64,000 nucleotides of DNA from Actomonas aquatica (lineage in GTDB: Bacteria > Verrucomicrobiota > Verrucomicrobiia > Opitutales > Opitutaceae), in assembly GCF_019679435.2 (NCBI RefSeq), contig NZ_CP139781.1, positions 6,045,183 to 6,109,182 of the forward strand. The letters are read 5' to 3'. The notes below the pieces were generated by a model that made no database searches, was not told where the DNA came from, and saw nothing but the letters and a program-made list of their open reading frames with translations. A program made the position numbers and the translations under genes. Shown here in pieces: positions 33,008-42,111 of this stretch. Each line of letters opens with the position of its first letter. Positions within the stretch are counted from its first letter, which is position 1.

Positions 33008-33369
33008 ATCCCATCATTAAAGAGGTCACCGCTTCGCAAGTGAAGTCGGACATCCCGTCCTTCAAGGTCGGCGATGGTGTCCGCGTGCACACCAAGGTGC
33101 GCGAGGGCGACAAAGAGCGCATCCAGATCTTCGCGGGTATCGTCATCGCTCGCAAGGGCGGGGGCATCCACGAGTCCTTCACCGTCCGTCGCATCAGCTA
33201 CGGCGAAGGCGTCGAGCGCGTTTTCCCGCTCAACAGCCCGAACATCGACAAGATCGAGATCGATCGTGAGTCGGTTCCGATGCGCGCCCGTCTCTACTAT
33301 CTGCGCGACCGCAAGGGTAAGGCGGCTATGGCCATCAAGGCCAAGCGCTTCGATTCTGCAAAAGCTTAA
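33004..33369 (+). CDS. rplS: 50S ribosomal protein L19
   Basis: Large-subunit protein at the 30S-50S interface, 121 residues. Characteristic segments are FKVGDGVRVHTKVREGDKER, IQIFAGIVIARKGGGIHESF, TVRRISYGEGVERVFPLNSP and RARLYYLRDRKGKAA. The start overlaps the trmD stop. Two intrinsic terminators follow in tandem. Confidence 0.97.
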   Translation: MNPIIKEVTASQVKSDIPSFKVGDGVRVHTKVREGDKERIQIFAGIVIARKGGGIHESFTVRRISYGEGVERVFPLNSPNIDKIEIDRESVPMRARLYYLRDRKGKAAMAIKAKRFDSAKA

Positions 33370-33384
33370 CATTTGCGCGGAATC

Positions 33385-33407
33385 CGGGTCAAAGCGACCC
33401 GCTTTTT
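33385..33407 (+). terminator. First terminator after rplS
   Basis: CGGGTC (33385-33390) and GACCCG (33396-33401) form a stem with a 5-nt loop, followed by CTTTTT. Confidence 0.75.
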
Positions 33408-33416
33408 ACAATTTGA

Positions 33417-33447
33417 GGCGACCCGTTTTGGGTCGCCTTTTCTTTTT
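33417..33447 (+). terminator. Second terminator after rplS
   Basis: GGCGACCC (33417-33424) and GGGTCGCC (33430-33437) pair perfectly around GTTTT and are followed by TTTTCTTTTT. It is stronger than the first and ends only 16 bp after it begins to be needed, making a tandem stop. Confidence 0.92.
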
Positions 33448-33499
33448 CACACGTTGGACCGGACTTCCGTATTGCACCACGCGGAGTGGGGGGGTCGTC

Positions 33500-33528
33500 T
33501 TGCGGGCCCAGCCTTGGTTGGGTAACAT
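33500..33528 (+). promoter_or_regulatory. Candidate promoter of tkt
   Basis: TTGCGG (33500-33505), 17 nt, then TAACAT (33523-33528), 21 bp before the tkt ATG. The tandem terminators just upstream mean tkt must have its own promoter, and this is the best match in the gap. Confidence 0.35.
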
Positions 33529-33549
33529 CCAAGCTTTCCCCGCTACTAC

Positions 33550-35544
33550 ATGAAGTTGAATACCGAGATCCTCTCCGCCGCTGCGAACCAAGCCCGTGGG
33601 CTGGCCATTGATGCAGTGCATAAGTGCTCTTCCGGCCACTTGGGCCTGCCCCTCGGCACCGCCGAGATTGGTGCTGTTCTCTATGGGAACGCCCTGGTGC
33701 ACAATCCGGCCGAACCGCGCTGGCTCAACCGCGACCGCTTCGTCCTCTCCGCCGGTCACGGTTCCATGTTCCTCTACAGCTGGCTCCACCTGAGCGGCTA
33801 CGATCTGTCGCTGGAGGACGTGAAGTCCTTCCGTCAGCTCCACTCCAAGACCCCCGGTCACCCCGAGTTTCACGAGACCCCAGGCGTCGAGTGCACCACC
33901 GGCCCGCTGGGCCAGGGCATCGCTAACGCCGTGGGTCTGGCGCTCTCCGGCAAGATGGCCGAGTCGCGCTTCAACACCGCCGATTACACGATTTTTGACC
34001 ACCACGTGATCTGCCTCGCCGGTGACGGCTGCATGCAGGAAGGCGTTGCCATGGAGGCCGCGGCTTTCGCCGGCCATCATCAGCTCGATAACCTCGTGCT
34101 GATTTACGACTCCAATGACGTCACTCTCGACGCGCTGGCGGAGAAGACTCAGAGCGAAAACACCGCCGCCCGCTTCAAAGCCATCGGTTGGGATGTGATC
34201 ACGCTGGCCGACGGCCACGATCTGGCGGCCATCCTCAAGGCAGTCACCAAGGCCAAACGCGCCAAGTCCGGCAAGCCGCAGCTCATCATCGCCAAGACCA
34301 TCATCGGTAAGGGTATTGCCGAGGTGCAGGGCACGGCTAAGGGCCACGGTGAAGGCGGCGCCAAGTTTGCCGATTCCGCCCGCGCCTCCCTCGGCCTCCC
34401 GGCCGACGAAACCTTCTACGTGAGCCCCGAGGTTCGCGAGTATTTCGCCGCCCACAAGAAGCGCCTCGCTCGCCAGTTCTCCAAGTGGAAGAAGACCTAC
34501 AAGGCCTGGGCTGAAGCCAACCCGGAAAAGGCCGCGCTCCTCGAGAGCCGCAGCGCCGACATTTCGGCCGACGACCTGCTGGCCAAGATCCCGGCCTTCC
34601 CGGCCGACGCCAAGCTCGCCACCCGCAAGGCCGGTGCCGACGTGCTCCAGCCGATCGCCGGGGCCATGCCGCTGATGATTTCGGGCAGCGCCGACCTCCA
34701 CGGTTCCACGCTCAACTACATCGCCGACGCCGGCGATACCGACCCGACCAACCGCGGCGGTCGCAACGTCCGTTTCGGTATTCGTGAGCACGCCATGGCG
34801 GCCATGTGCAACGGTCTCGCTTACGACGGCATTTTCCGCCCGTCCTGCGCGACCTTCATGGTCTTCGCCGACTACGCCCGCCCGTCCATCCGCCTGGCGG
34901 CCCTCTCCGGTCTGCCGGTGGTTTACATCTTCACCCACGATTCCGTGGGCGTCGGTGAAGACGGTCCGACCCACCAGCCGGTGGAAACCGTCTCCGGTCT
35001 GCGCGTGATCCCGAACCTCGACGTCATCCGCCCGGGTGATCCCGAGGAAGTCGCCGGCGCTTTCGCCGCCGCTTTCTCCCGTGGTGACGGTCCGACCATG
35101 CTGTCGCTCACCCGCCAGGCGATGCCGATCCAGAATGAGATCGACGTCGCGACCCGTCGCGAGGGGGTCCAGAAGGGCGCCTACGTCGCGGTGAAGGAAA
35201 CCGAAGAGCTGGGCTGCATCCTGCTCGCCAGCGGTTCCGAGCTGCAGCACGTCATCGACGCCGCCAAGAAGATCGGTGGTTCCGCCCGTGTGGTTTCCGT
35301 GCCCTGCTTCGAGCGCTTTGCGCGCCAGTCGGCCGAATACCGCGAAGAGGTGTTGCCGTCCAGCTGCCGCAAGCGTGTCGCCATCGAGGCGGGTGTGAGT
35401 GGTCTCTGGTCCCAATACGTCGGCCTCGACGGCAAGGTCCTCGGCATCGACCGTTTCGGCATCAGTGCTCCGGGTGGAGTGGTGATGAAGGAACTCGGCA
35501 TGACCGCCGCCGACGTCGTCGCCGCCGTCCAGTCGCTGGGCTGA
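33550..35544 (+). CDS. tkt: Transketolase
   Basis: Thiamine-diphosphate enzyme of the pentose phosphate pathway, transferring two-carbon units between sugar phosphates. The 664-residue protein has all three domains. The first shows KCSSGHLGLPLGTAEIG, TTGPLGQGIANAVG and the ThDP motif AGDGCMQEGVAMEAAAFAGH. The pyrimidine domain has FGIREHAMAAMCNGLA (catalytic Glu) and FTHDSVGVGEDGPTHQPVE. A C-terminal domain ends the protein. No calB-type or dxs features are present. It is flanked by terminators and so is monocistronic. Confidence 0.97.
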   Translation: MKLNTEILSAAANQARGLAIDAVHKCSSGHLGLPLGTAEIGAVLYGNALVHNPAEPRWLNRDRFVLSAGHGSMFLYSWLHLSGYDLSLEDVKSFRQLHSKTPGHPEFHETPGVECTTGPLGQGIANAVGLALSGKMAESRFNTADYTIFDHHVICLAGDGCMQEGVAMEAAAFAGHHQLDNLVLIYDSNDVTLDALAEKTQSENTAARFKAIGWDVITLADGHDLAAILKAVTKAKRAKSGKPQLIIAKTIIGKGIAEVQGTAKGHGEGGAKFADSARASLGLPADETFYVSPEVREYFAAHKKRLARQFSKWKKTYKAWAEANPEKAALLESRSADISADDLLAKIPAFPADAKLATRKAGADVLQPIAGAMPLMISGSADLHGSTLNYIADAGDTDPTNRGGRNVRFGIREHAMAAMCNGLAYDGIFRPSCATFMVFADYARPSIRLAALSGLPVVYIFTHDSVGVGEDGPTHQPVETVSGLRVIPNLDVIRPGDPEEVAGAFAAAFSRGDGPTMLSLTRQAMPIQNEIDVATRREGVQKGAYVAVKETEELGCILLASGSELQHVIDAAKKIGGSARVVSVPCFERFARQSAEYREEVLPSSCRKRVAIEAGVSGLWSQYVGLDGKVLGIDRFGISAPGGVVMKELGMTAADVVAAVQSLG

Positions 35545-35589
35545 TCGCCTGGTAAAACAATTCCCCGGTTTAGTTGGTTCTGATCGGGT

Positions 35590-35626
35590 GAGGGGAGTCC
35601 GCCGCGGTGGGCTCCCCTCTTTGTTT
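35590..35626 (+). terminator. Intrinsic terminator of tkt
   Basis: GAGGGGAG (35590-35597) and CTCCCCTC (35612-35619) pair perfectly; the inner bases pair further with two wobbles, and TTTGTTT follows. Confidence 0.88.
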
Positions 35627-35756
35627 GGGAGATCGCGACAGGGGCGGTGACGCGGTGGAGCGGGTTTGCCGAGCGATTCTCGGGGTGATTGGCAGCCGTG
35701 TGCAACCGGTCCAATCGTTCAAAATGAAACAATTTGCGGAAAAGCCGCAAAACGAC

Positions 35757-35784
35757 TTGCGGAAATAGTTAGGCGGCTAACTAT
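35757..35784 (+). promoter_or_regulatory. marR promoter with overlapping MarR-type operator
   Basis: ATAGTTAG (35765-35772) and CTAACTAT (35777-35784) are a perfect 8-bp inverted repeat with a 4-nt spacer, a typical MarR-family site. It lies 21 bp before the marR ATG and directly downstream of TTGCGG (35757-35762), so a bound repressor would cover the spacer and -10. A second hairpin (TTTGCGG/CCGCAAA) lies at 35733-35751. Confidence 0.65.
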
Positions 35785-35805
35785 CAGGCACCTTCCCACT
35801 TTGTG

Positions 35806-36363
35806 ATGCCTTTATTGATGCTGAAAGACCTGCCGCGCTACGAGTGTCTGCTCGAGTGCTCCAAGCGGTTTCCAGATTTGGATCCTGCTGCAGGAAGCCT
35901 ATTTATGAATCTTCTCCGCTCGGCGGATGAACTCTTCGCGATCAAGTCGGCATTTTTGAACCAACACAACATTTCAAATGGTCGGTTCACCGTTTTGTTG
36001 CTGTTGAGCGCCGCGGTCGACGAAGGGGAAGCCGAACCACCCGCGCGCGGTCCGGCCGAATTGGCCGAAATGGCCGGCGTGACTCGGGCCACCATGACCG
36101 GTCTCATCGATACGCTTGAGAAGGACGGTTATGTGCGCCGTGAGCCGGATCCGCGTGATCGTCGGGCGATGTTGGTGCACGTCACGCCCAAGGGGGAGGC
36201 CTTCACCAACGAAGTGTTGCCAGGTTATTTTCGTCGTGTGGGCACCATCATGGCGCCCTTGGACGCGACCGAGCGCGAGGAACTCCTGCGCCTCATCATG
36301 AAACTCCGGGAAGGCATCGCCGCTGCTGGTGCTGTGGACCTGCCGCCGCCTTCGACCGTTTAA
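35806..36363 (+). CDS. MarR-family transcriptional regulator
   Basis: A 185-residue winged-helix regulator. The recognition region PAELAEMAGVTRATMTGLID and wing EKDGYVRREPDPRDRRAMLV are typical, with the conserved DxRxxR motif. It heads a row of three efflux genes on the same strand (adaptor 36 bp downstream), and a perfect palindrome overlaps its own promoter. Autorepression of the whole efflux operon, relieved by a small-molecule ligand, is the likely logic. The start at the ATG at 35806 is uncertain; a GTG at 35803 and an ATG at 35818 are alternatives. Confidence 0.93.
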   Translation: MPLLMLKDLPRYECLLECSKRFPDLDPAAGSLFMNLLRSADELFAIKSAFLNQHNISNGRFTVLLLLSAAVDEGEAEPPARGPAELAEMAGVTRATMTGLIDTLEKDGYVRREPDPRDRRAMLVHVTPKGEAFTNEVLPGYFRRVGTIMAPLDATEREELLRLIMKLREGIAAAGAVDLPPPSTV

Positions 36364-36399
36364 CTTTTTTTAATCACCACTTCTTTTCCAGCTCCAGTC

Positions 36400-37521
36400 A
36401 TGATCAAAAAATTCATTATCGCCATTCTCGGCTTTGTCGCGGTCGTCGCGACGCTCGTCGTCGTCAAGGCGGCCCAAATCAAAGAAATGATGGGTATGGC
36501 CGGTGGCCAACCGACCACCGCCGTGAGCACTGCTATTGCCGAGAAACAGGAATGGCACCCCTACATCCACTCCATCGGCACGCTGTCGCCGGTGCAGGGT
36601 GTCACCATCAGCGCCGAGCTGGAAGGGGCGATCACGTCTCTGCCGGTGGAAAACGGCGCCGCCGTGAAGGAAGGCGACCTGCTCCTCACCCTCGATACGA
36701 CCATCGAGACCGCTCAGCTTGAGGCCGCCGAGGCCCGTGCCGAGCTCGCGCGTCTGCAGCGCAATCGCGCCAAGGAGCTCATTGGCAAAAACACTATCAG
36801 CCAATCCGAGCTCGACAGCGCCGTCGCCCAATATGCCCAGTCCATGGCCGACGTTGCCGCGATCAAGGCCACCCTCGCCAAGAAGGCGATTCGCGCGCCG
36901 TTCAGCGGTCGCGTCGGCATTCGCATGGTTAACCTCGGCCAATATGTGTCCCGCGGCACGCCGCTCCTGCCGCTGCAGAAGTTGGATGAGGTCTTCGTCG
37001 ATTTCTACGTGCCCCAGCGCCAACTGCCGCAGGTCGGCCTCGGCCAGAGCGTCAACGTGATGGTCGACGCGTTCCCCGATGAGGTCTTCGAGGCCACCAT
37101 CACCGCCATCAATCCGGTGGTGGATTCCGCCACCCGCAACGTAGCGGTGCAGGCCACTCTGGCCAATCCGGCCGAGCGCCTGCGTCCCGGCATGTTTGCC
37201 CAGCTGGAGGTGGTCCTGCCGGACGCCGAAGAGGTGGTGGTCGTGCCCACCACGGCCATCGCTTACGCCAGCTACGGCAACTCGGTCTTCGTCGTCGAAA
37301 CCCTGAAAGGTGAAGACGGCGCCGAATTCCTCGGGGTGCGCCAGCAGCCGGTTACGCTCGGCGTGAAGCGCGGTGACATGGTCGCCGTGCTCAGCGGACT
37401 CGAAGGCGGCGAGGAAGTCGCCTCCACGGGCGTCTTCAAACTGCGCGACCACCTCCCGGTCCAGATCAACAACGAGATCGAACTCAACGCCTCGATCGAC
37501 CCGCAACCCGACAATACCTGA
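36400..37521 (+). CDS. RND efflux periplasmic adaptor (membrane fusion protein)
   Basis: A 373-residue MexA/AcrA-type protein linking the inner-membrane pump to the outer-membrane channel. An N-terminal membrane anchor (IIAILGFVAVVATLVVV) is followed by the split lipoyl domain (GTLSPVQGVTISAELEGAIT and KKAIRAPFSGRVGIRMVNLG), a short alpha-hairpin between them, and the beta-barrel and membrane-proximal domains (ERLRPGMFAQLEVVL, VVVVPTTAI). There is no lipobox Cys. It is the second gene of the marR-adaptor-pump-channel operon. Confidence 0.95.
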   Translation: MIKKFIIAILGFVAVVATLVVVKAAQIKEMMGMAGGQPTTAVSTAIAEKQEWHPYIHSIGTLSPVQGVTISAELEGAITSLPVENGAAVKEGDLLLTLDTTIETAQLEAAEARAELARLQRNRAKELIGKNTISQSELDSAVAQYAQSMADVAAIKATLAKKAIRAPFSGRVGIRMVNLGQYVSRGTPLLPLQKLDEVFVDFYVPQRQLPQVGLGQSVNVMVDAFPDEVFEATITAINPVVDSATRNVAVQATLANPAERLRPGMFAQLEVVLPDAEEVVVVPTTAIAYASYGNSVFVVETLKGEDGAEFLGVRQQPVTLGVKRGDMVAVLSGLEGGEEVASTGVFKLRDHLPVQINNEIELNASIDPQPDNT

Positions 37522-37580
37522 GCACGCCGATCGACTGATTTCGACGTCCGCTTCCGCTTCTTTCCGACGCTTTTCCAGCC

Positions 37581-40500
37581 ATGCTAAAACGCAGCTTTAC
37601 CGATCTCTTCGTGCGCAAGCCGGTGATCGCGCTGGTGGTCAACATCGCCATCCTGGTGGTGGGATTGGTCTCCTACAACCAGCTCAATACCCGACAATAT
37701 CCCCGCAGCGACAGCGCGGTGGTCAATGTCTCGACCATCTACTTCGGCGCCAGCGCCGATACCGTGCGTGGCTACATCACCACGCAGCTTGAGCGCGCCA
37801 TCTCCAGCGCCGATGGCATCGATTACATCGAGTCCGAGAGTATGGCCGGCATGAGCACCATCCGGGTGTATCTGCGGCTCAACTACGACACGACGGCTGC
37901 GCTGGCCCAGATCTCCGCCAAGATCGACCAGGTGCGCAACGAGCTGCCGCCCGAGGCCGAGTCGCCCACCATCAGCGTGGAGACCAGCGACAGCCAGTTC
38001 GCTTCGATGTATCTGAGCTTTTACTCCGATACGCTCAGCCAGAACCAGATCACCGATTATCTGAACCGCATGGTGCAGCCGCGTCTCGCCGCCGTCCCGG
38101 GCGTGCAGCGCGCCGACATTCTCGGTGGCCGCGTTTACGCCATGCGCGTCTGGCTCAAACCGGATGAACTGGCCGCCCGCGGACTCAGCCCGTCCGAGGT
38201 GCGCCAGACGCTGGCCAGCAACAACGCTTTGTCCGCCGTGGGTTCCACCAAGGGCAACCTGTTGCGCATGAGTCTCGTCGCCAACACCGACCTCAAGAAC
38301 GTCGAGGAATTCCGCGACATGGTGGTGGCGCAAAACGGTGGTGCGATCGTGCGCTTGTCCGATGTGGCCGATGTCGAACTCGGCGCCGAGAGCTACGACG
38401 CCGAAGTCCGCTTCGGCGGCAAAACCGCCACCTTCATGGGCGTGTGGGTGCTGCCGACGGAGTCGACCGTGGAAGTGATCCGGAGGGTTCGCGAGGCGTT
38501 CCCCGATGTGCAGGCGAGTCTGCCCGCCGGTCTCGAAGCCGAGATGGCGTATGATGCGACTGAATACATCAACGACGCCCTGCGCGAGATTCTCACGACC
38601 CTCATGGAGACGCTGCTCGTCGTCATGGTGGTGATCTTCCTCTTCATGGGCTCCCTGCGCTCGGTCATCATTCCGATCGTGGCCATGCCGCTCTCGCTCA
38701 TCGGCGCCATGTTCGTGATGTTTATCATGGGCTTCACCATCAACCTGCTGACCTTGCTCTCCATCGTGCTGGCGGTCGGTATCGTGGTCGACGACGCCAT
38801 CGTCGTGGTGGAAAACGTGGAACGTCACATCCGCGAGGGACTGACCCCGATCAAGGCCGCCATTCAAGGGGCGCGCGAACTGGTGGGGCCGGTCATCTCG
38901 ATGACGATTACACTCGCCTCGGTCTATGCGCCGATCGGTTTCCAGGGCGGCCTGACCGGCGCGCTGTTCCGCGAGTTTGCCTTCACCCTCGCTGGCGCCG
39001 TGGCCGTTTCCGGTTTCGTCGCGCTGACGCTCTCGCCGATGATGAGCGCCTACATGCTCAAGGGCGGCGACGCCGAAGAGAAGGGTCTTACCGGCGTGAT
39101 CAACCGCGTCTTCGACCGCGTGCGCAACCGCTACGACAAGATGGTCGGGGGCAGCCTGAACGCAGTCCCCGTTACGCTCACGGTGGCGGTGCTCTTCGCG
39201 CTGCTGCTCGGGCCGTTCTTCATGTTTGCCCAGAAGGAACTCGCCCCGAAGGAAGACCAGGGCGTGCTCATGACCATTCTCTCCGGTTCGCCCACCGCGA
39301 CGATTGAGCAGGCCGTGCGCTATACCGAGCAGGTGCAGGCGTTCTACGAAGCTCAGCCGGAGTATGATAACTCCTTCCAGATCACGACGCCCAACTTCGG
39401 TTTCGGCGGCATGATCCTCAAACCGTGGTCCGAGCGAGAGCGCAGCGTGATGGAGATCGAAGCCGCGCTGCAAAGCGAGGCCGCCAAGATCACCGGCGCC
39501 AACGCCATTCTCAACACTCCGGACGCCCTGCCGGCCGGCGGTCAGTTCCCGATCGAGTTCGTTATTCGCTCCACCGACGACCACCATGAGATGCTGGAGT
39601 TTGCCAACGAGCTCGTGCTCTACGCCAACACCGAAGCCAATGCGGGTGGGGGAGCGCCGACCTTCTATTTCGCCGACAGCGACCTGAAGTTCGACCTGCC
39701 GCAAACCACCATCGACATCGACAAGGACAAGGTCGCCTCGATGGGCCTCAACCTCACCGACGTCGCCCGTGACCTCGGATCCATGCTTGGTGGCGGTTAC
39801 GTCAATCGCTTCGTCAACGACGGTCGCAGCTACCGCGTCATCCCGCAGGTCGAGCGTGGTCAACGCCTCAACCCCGAGCAGCTGCTCGACTACCGTATCC
39901 GCGGTCCGCAGGGCCAGCTCATCCCCTTGTCGACCATCGCCACGCTGAAGGACACCGTCGAGCCGCGAATGCTCAACCGCTTCCAGCAGCTCAACGCGGT
40001 GAAGATCACCGGCGTCGGTCCGAGCATCGATGCCGCTCTCACCAAACTGGAGCAAAAGGCCGGCGAGATTCTGCCGGCCGGTTACACCATCGATTACGGT
40101 GGCCAGTCCCGTCAGCTGCGTGTGGAAGGCAACGCCCTTTGGCAGGCCGGTCTGCTCGCGCTCATCCTCATCTTCCTGGTGCTCTCGGCCCAGTTTAACT
40201 CCTTCCGCGATCCGCTCATCATCCTGCTCGGTTCCGTGCCGCTGGCCTTGGTGGGCGCGATGTTGCCGATCTTCCTCTGGCAGACGTCGCTCAACATCTA
40301 TTCCCAGATCGGTCTCATCACCCTGGTGGGCCTGATCGCCAAGAACGGTATTCTGATCGTCGAGTTCGCCAATGCGCTGCAGGAGCAGGGCGTCGCGAAG
40401 AAGGAAGCCATCCGCCGCGCCGCCGCCACCCGTCTGCGTCCGGTGCTCATGACTTCGGCCGCCACGGTCTTCGGTCACATGATGCTCATCTTCGTCGATG

Positions 40501-40694
40501 GCCCCGGTGCCGCCGCGCGTAACAGCATCGGTTGGGTGCTCGTGGTCGGTATGGCCGTGGGCACGTTCTTCACCCTCTTCGTGGTGCCGGCCTTCTACAT
40601 GTTGATCGCCAGCGAACACCGCCACGCGGTGGTCGAAGACGAAGATGCAGACGATACCGCCTCCGCCGGCGAACCCGCCCCGGCTCAGTCCTGA
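37581..40694 (+). CDS. RND-family efflux permease (HAE-1 type)
   Basis: A 1037-residue proton-driven pump. Both halves have the RND layout of one helix, a large periplasmic loop and a block of six helices. TM4 carries the proton-relay acid pair in LAVGIVVDDAIVVVENVERH, and the second half has LVGLIAKNGILIVEFANALQ. The start MLKRSFTDLFVRKPVIALVV is typical of the MexW/MexI-like or multidrug group rather than metal exporters. The acidic C-terminal tail EDEDADD is unremarkable. Substrate range cannot be read from sequence. Confidence 0.96.
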   Translation: MLKRSFTDLFVRKPVIALVVNIAILVVGLVSYNQLNTRQYPRSDSAVVNVSTIYFGASADTVRGYITTQLERAISSADGIDYIESESMAGMSTIRVYLRLNYDTTAALAQISAKIDQVRNELPPEAESPTISVETSDSQFASMYLSFYSDTLSQNQITDYLNRMVQPRLAAVPGVQRADILGGRVYAMRVWLKPDELAARGLSPSEVRQTLASNNALSAVGSTKGNLLRMSLVANTDLKNVEEFRDMVVAQNGGAIVRLSDVADVELGAESYDAEVRFGGKTATFMGVWVLPTESTVEVIRRVREAFPDVQASLPAGLEAEMAYDATEYINDALREILTTLMETLLVVMVVIFLFMGSLRSVIIPIVAMPLSLIGAMFVMFIMGFTINLLTLLSIVLAVGIVVDDAIVVVENVERHIREGLTPIKAAIQGARELVGPVISMTITLASVYAPIGFQGGLTGALFREFAFTLAGAVAVSGFVALTLSPMMSAYMLKGGDAEEKGLTGVINRVFDRVRNRYDKMVGGSLNAVPVTLTVAVLFALLLGPFFMFAQKELAPKEDQGVLMTILSGSPTATIEQAVRYTEQVQAFYEAQPEYDNSFQITTPNFGFGGMILKPWSERERSVMEIEAALQSEAAKITGANAILNTPDALPAGGQFPIEFVIRSTDDHHEMLEFANELVLYANTEANAGGGAPTFYFADSDLKFDLPQTTIDIDKDKVASMGLNLTDVARDLGSMLGGGYVNRFVNDGRSYRVIPQVERGQRLNPEQLLDYRIRGPQGQLIPLSTIATLKDTVEPRMLNRFQQLNAVKITGVGPSIDAALTKLEQKAGEILPAGYTIDYGGQSRQLRVEGNALWQAGLLALILIFLVLSAQFNSFRDPLIILLGSVPLALVGAMLPIFLWQTSLNIYSQIGLITLVGLIAKNGILIVEFANALQEQGVAKKEAIRRAAATRLRPVLMTSAATVFGHMMLIFVDGPGAAARNSIGWVLVVGMAVGTFFTLFVVPAFYMLIASEHRHAVVEDEDADDTASAGEPAPAQS

Positions 40695-40716
40695 TCCACC
40701 GTTCCTTTCGTTCGCC

Positions 40717-42057
40717 ATGAATCCTCTTCGATTTGTCCCGTCCTTTCTGATTCGCCCCGCTGTCGTGGCGGTGGGGGCGCTGCTCCTGCCCGCGGTGGCC
40801 GGCGCCCAGCCGATGCCCAACCGGCTCGATCTGGAAACCGCCATCACCTACGCGGTGGAGAACAACTTCGCCATCCGCCAGGCCCGGGAGCGCATCCGCG
40901 AGCAGGAAGGTCTCATCCTCGAGGTGAAGTCCCAGGTCCTGCCCAACGTGTCGCTCAACTCCAGCTACACCCGCGACGCCGAGAGCCTCTCCGCCGCCGG
41001 CGCCAGCGATCAGAACTGGAACATCACCCTGCAAGCCCGCCAGCTGCTCTACTCGGGCGGCGGCGTGCAGGCGGCCCTCGATGCCCAACGCATCGTGCGC
41101 GAGACCGTGCTGCTCGAACTGCAATCCATCATCAACGACCAGCTGCTGCAGGTGCGCACGAGCTTTTATGACGTGCTGCTCGCCCGGGAGCAGATCCAGG
41201 TGCAGGAGCAGAACGTGCAACTGCTCGAGGAGCAGCTCACCACCGCGCGCAACCGCTTCGAAGCTGGCGCCGTGTCCAACTTCGATGTCCTGCGCGCCGA
41301 GGTGGAACTCGCCAACGCCCAGCCCCCGCTCATCCGCGCCCGCAACGCCCTGCGCATCTCCATCGACCAGCTGCGTTATTACCTCGGGTTCGATAATCCC
41401 GACCGCTCGCAGGTCGCCGCGATTCCCGAATTTTTGGGTAAACTCGACATCGAGCCGGTGTCTTTCGACCTCGCCGCCGCCATCGATACGGCTCGCGCCA
41501 ATCGTCCCGAGTTGGTGCGCCTCACCAAGCTCGTCGAGGCCCGCGCCGCCGGCGTGAAGATTGCCCAATCCGATCGCCTGCCGGACTTGTCCCTCGTGGG
41601 TGGATACCAGGTGCGCAAAAACCCGTTCTCGGAAAGCTTCGGTGACTCCTACAATGGCTGGACCATCGGTTTGCAATCGAACTGGTCCATCTGGGATGGC
41701 CGGGCGACGCGCGGCCGCGTGGAGCAAGCGCTCTCGCAGCAGAAGCAGGCGCAACTCTCGCTCGAAGACGCCACGCTGGCGGTCGAAGTGGAGGCCCGCC
41801 GCGCCGTGTCCGCGCTCAACGAAGCCACCGAGCTGGCCGACGCCGCCGTCAAGGTGGTGGAGCAGGCCGAGGAGGCCCTGCGCCTCGCCAACGCCCGTTA
41901 CGGGGCCGGCACCGCCACGCAGCTCGAGCTCCTCGCCGCCCAGGTCGCCCTCACGCAGGCGCGCAACAATCAGTTGCAGGCCAACTACAGCCACAACGTC
42001 GCGGCCGCTGCCCTGCGTCGGGCACTTGGTCAAAGTGACGTATTGATCGCCAATTGA
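40717..42057 (+). CDS. TolC-family outer-membrane efflux channel
   Basis: A 446-residue outer-membrane factor completing the tripartite pump. The signal peptide ends around LLLPAVAGAQ. Two repeats of the OEP fold are visible, each with long helices (for example QEQNVQLLEEQLTTARNRFE and the mirrored VVEQAEEALRLANARYGAGT). The ATG at 40717 is chosen because it starts the signal peptide; the frame is open upstream inside the pump gene. It lies 22 bp after the permease. Confidence 0.95.
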   Translation: MNPLRFVPSFLIRPAVVAVGALLLPAVAGAQPMPNRLDLETAITYAVENNFAIRQARERIREQEGLILEVKSQVLPNVSLNSSYTRDAESLSAAGASDQNWNITLQARQLLYSGGGVQAALDAQRIVRETVLLELQSIINDQLLQVRTSFYDVLLAREQIQVQEQNVQLLEEQLTTARNRFEAGAVSNFDVLRAEVELANAQPPLIRARNALRISIDQLRYYLGFDNPDRSQVAAIPEFLGKLDIEPVSFDLAAAIDTARANRPELVRLTKLVEARAAGVKIAQSDRLPDLSLVGGYQVRKNPFSESFGDSYNGWTIGLQSNWSIWDGRATRGRVEQALSQQKQAQLSLEDATLAVEVEARRAVSALNEATELADAAVKVVEQAEEALRLANARYGAGTATQLELLAAQVALTQARNNQLQANYSHNVAAAALRRALGQSDVLIAN

Positions 42058-42111
42058 TCGCGACGTAGAACTTCCGCCGCTTGCTGAGGTCGGACCCAGC
42101 AAGCTTCAGCA

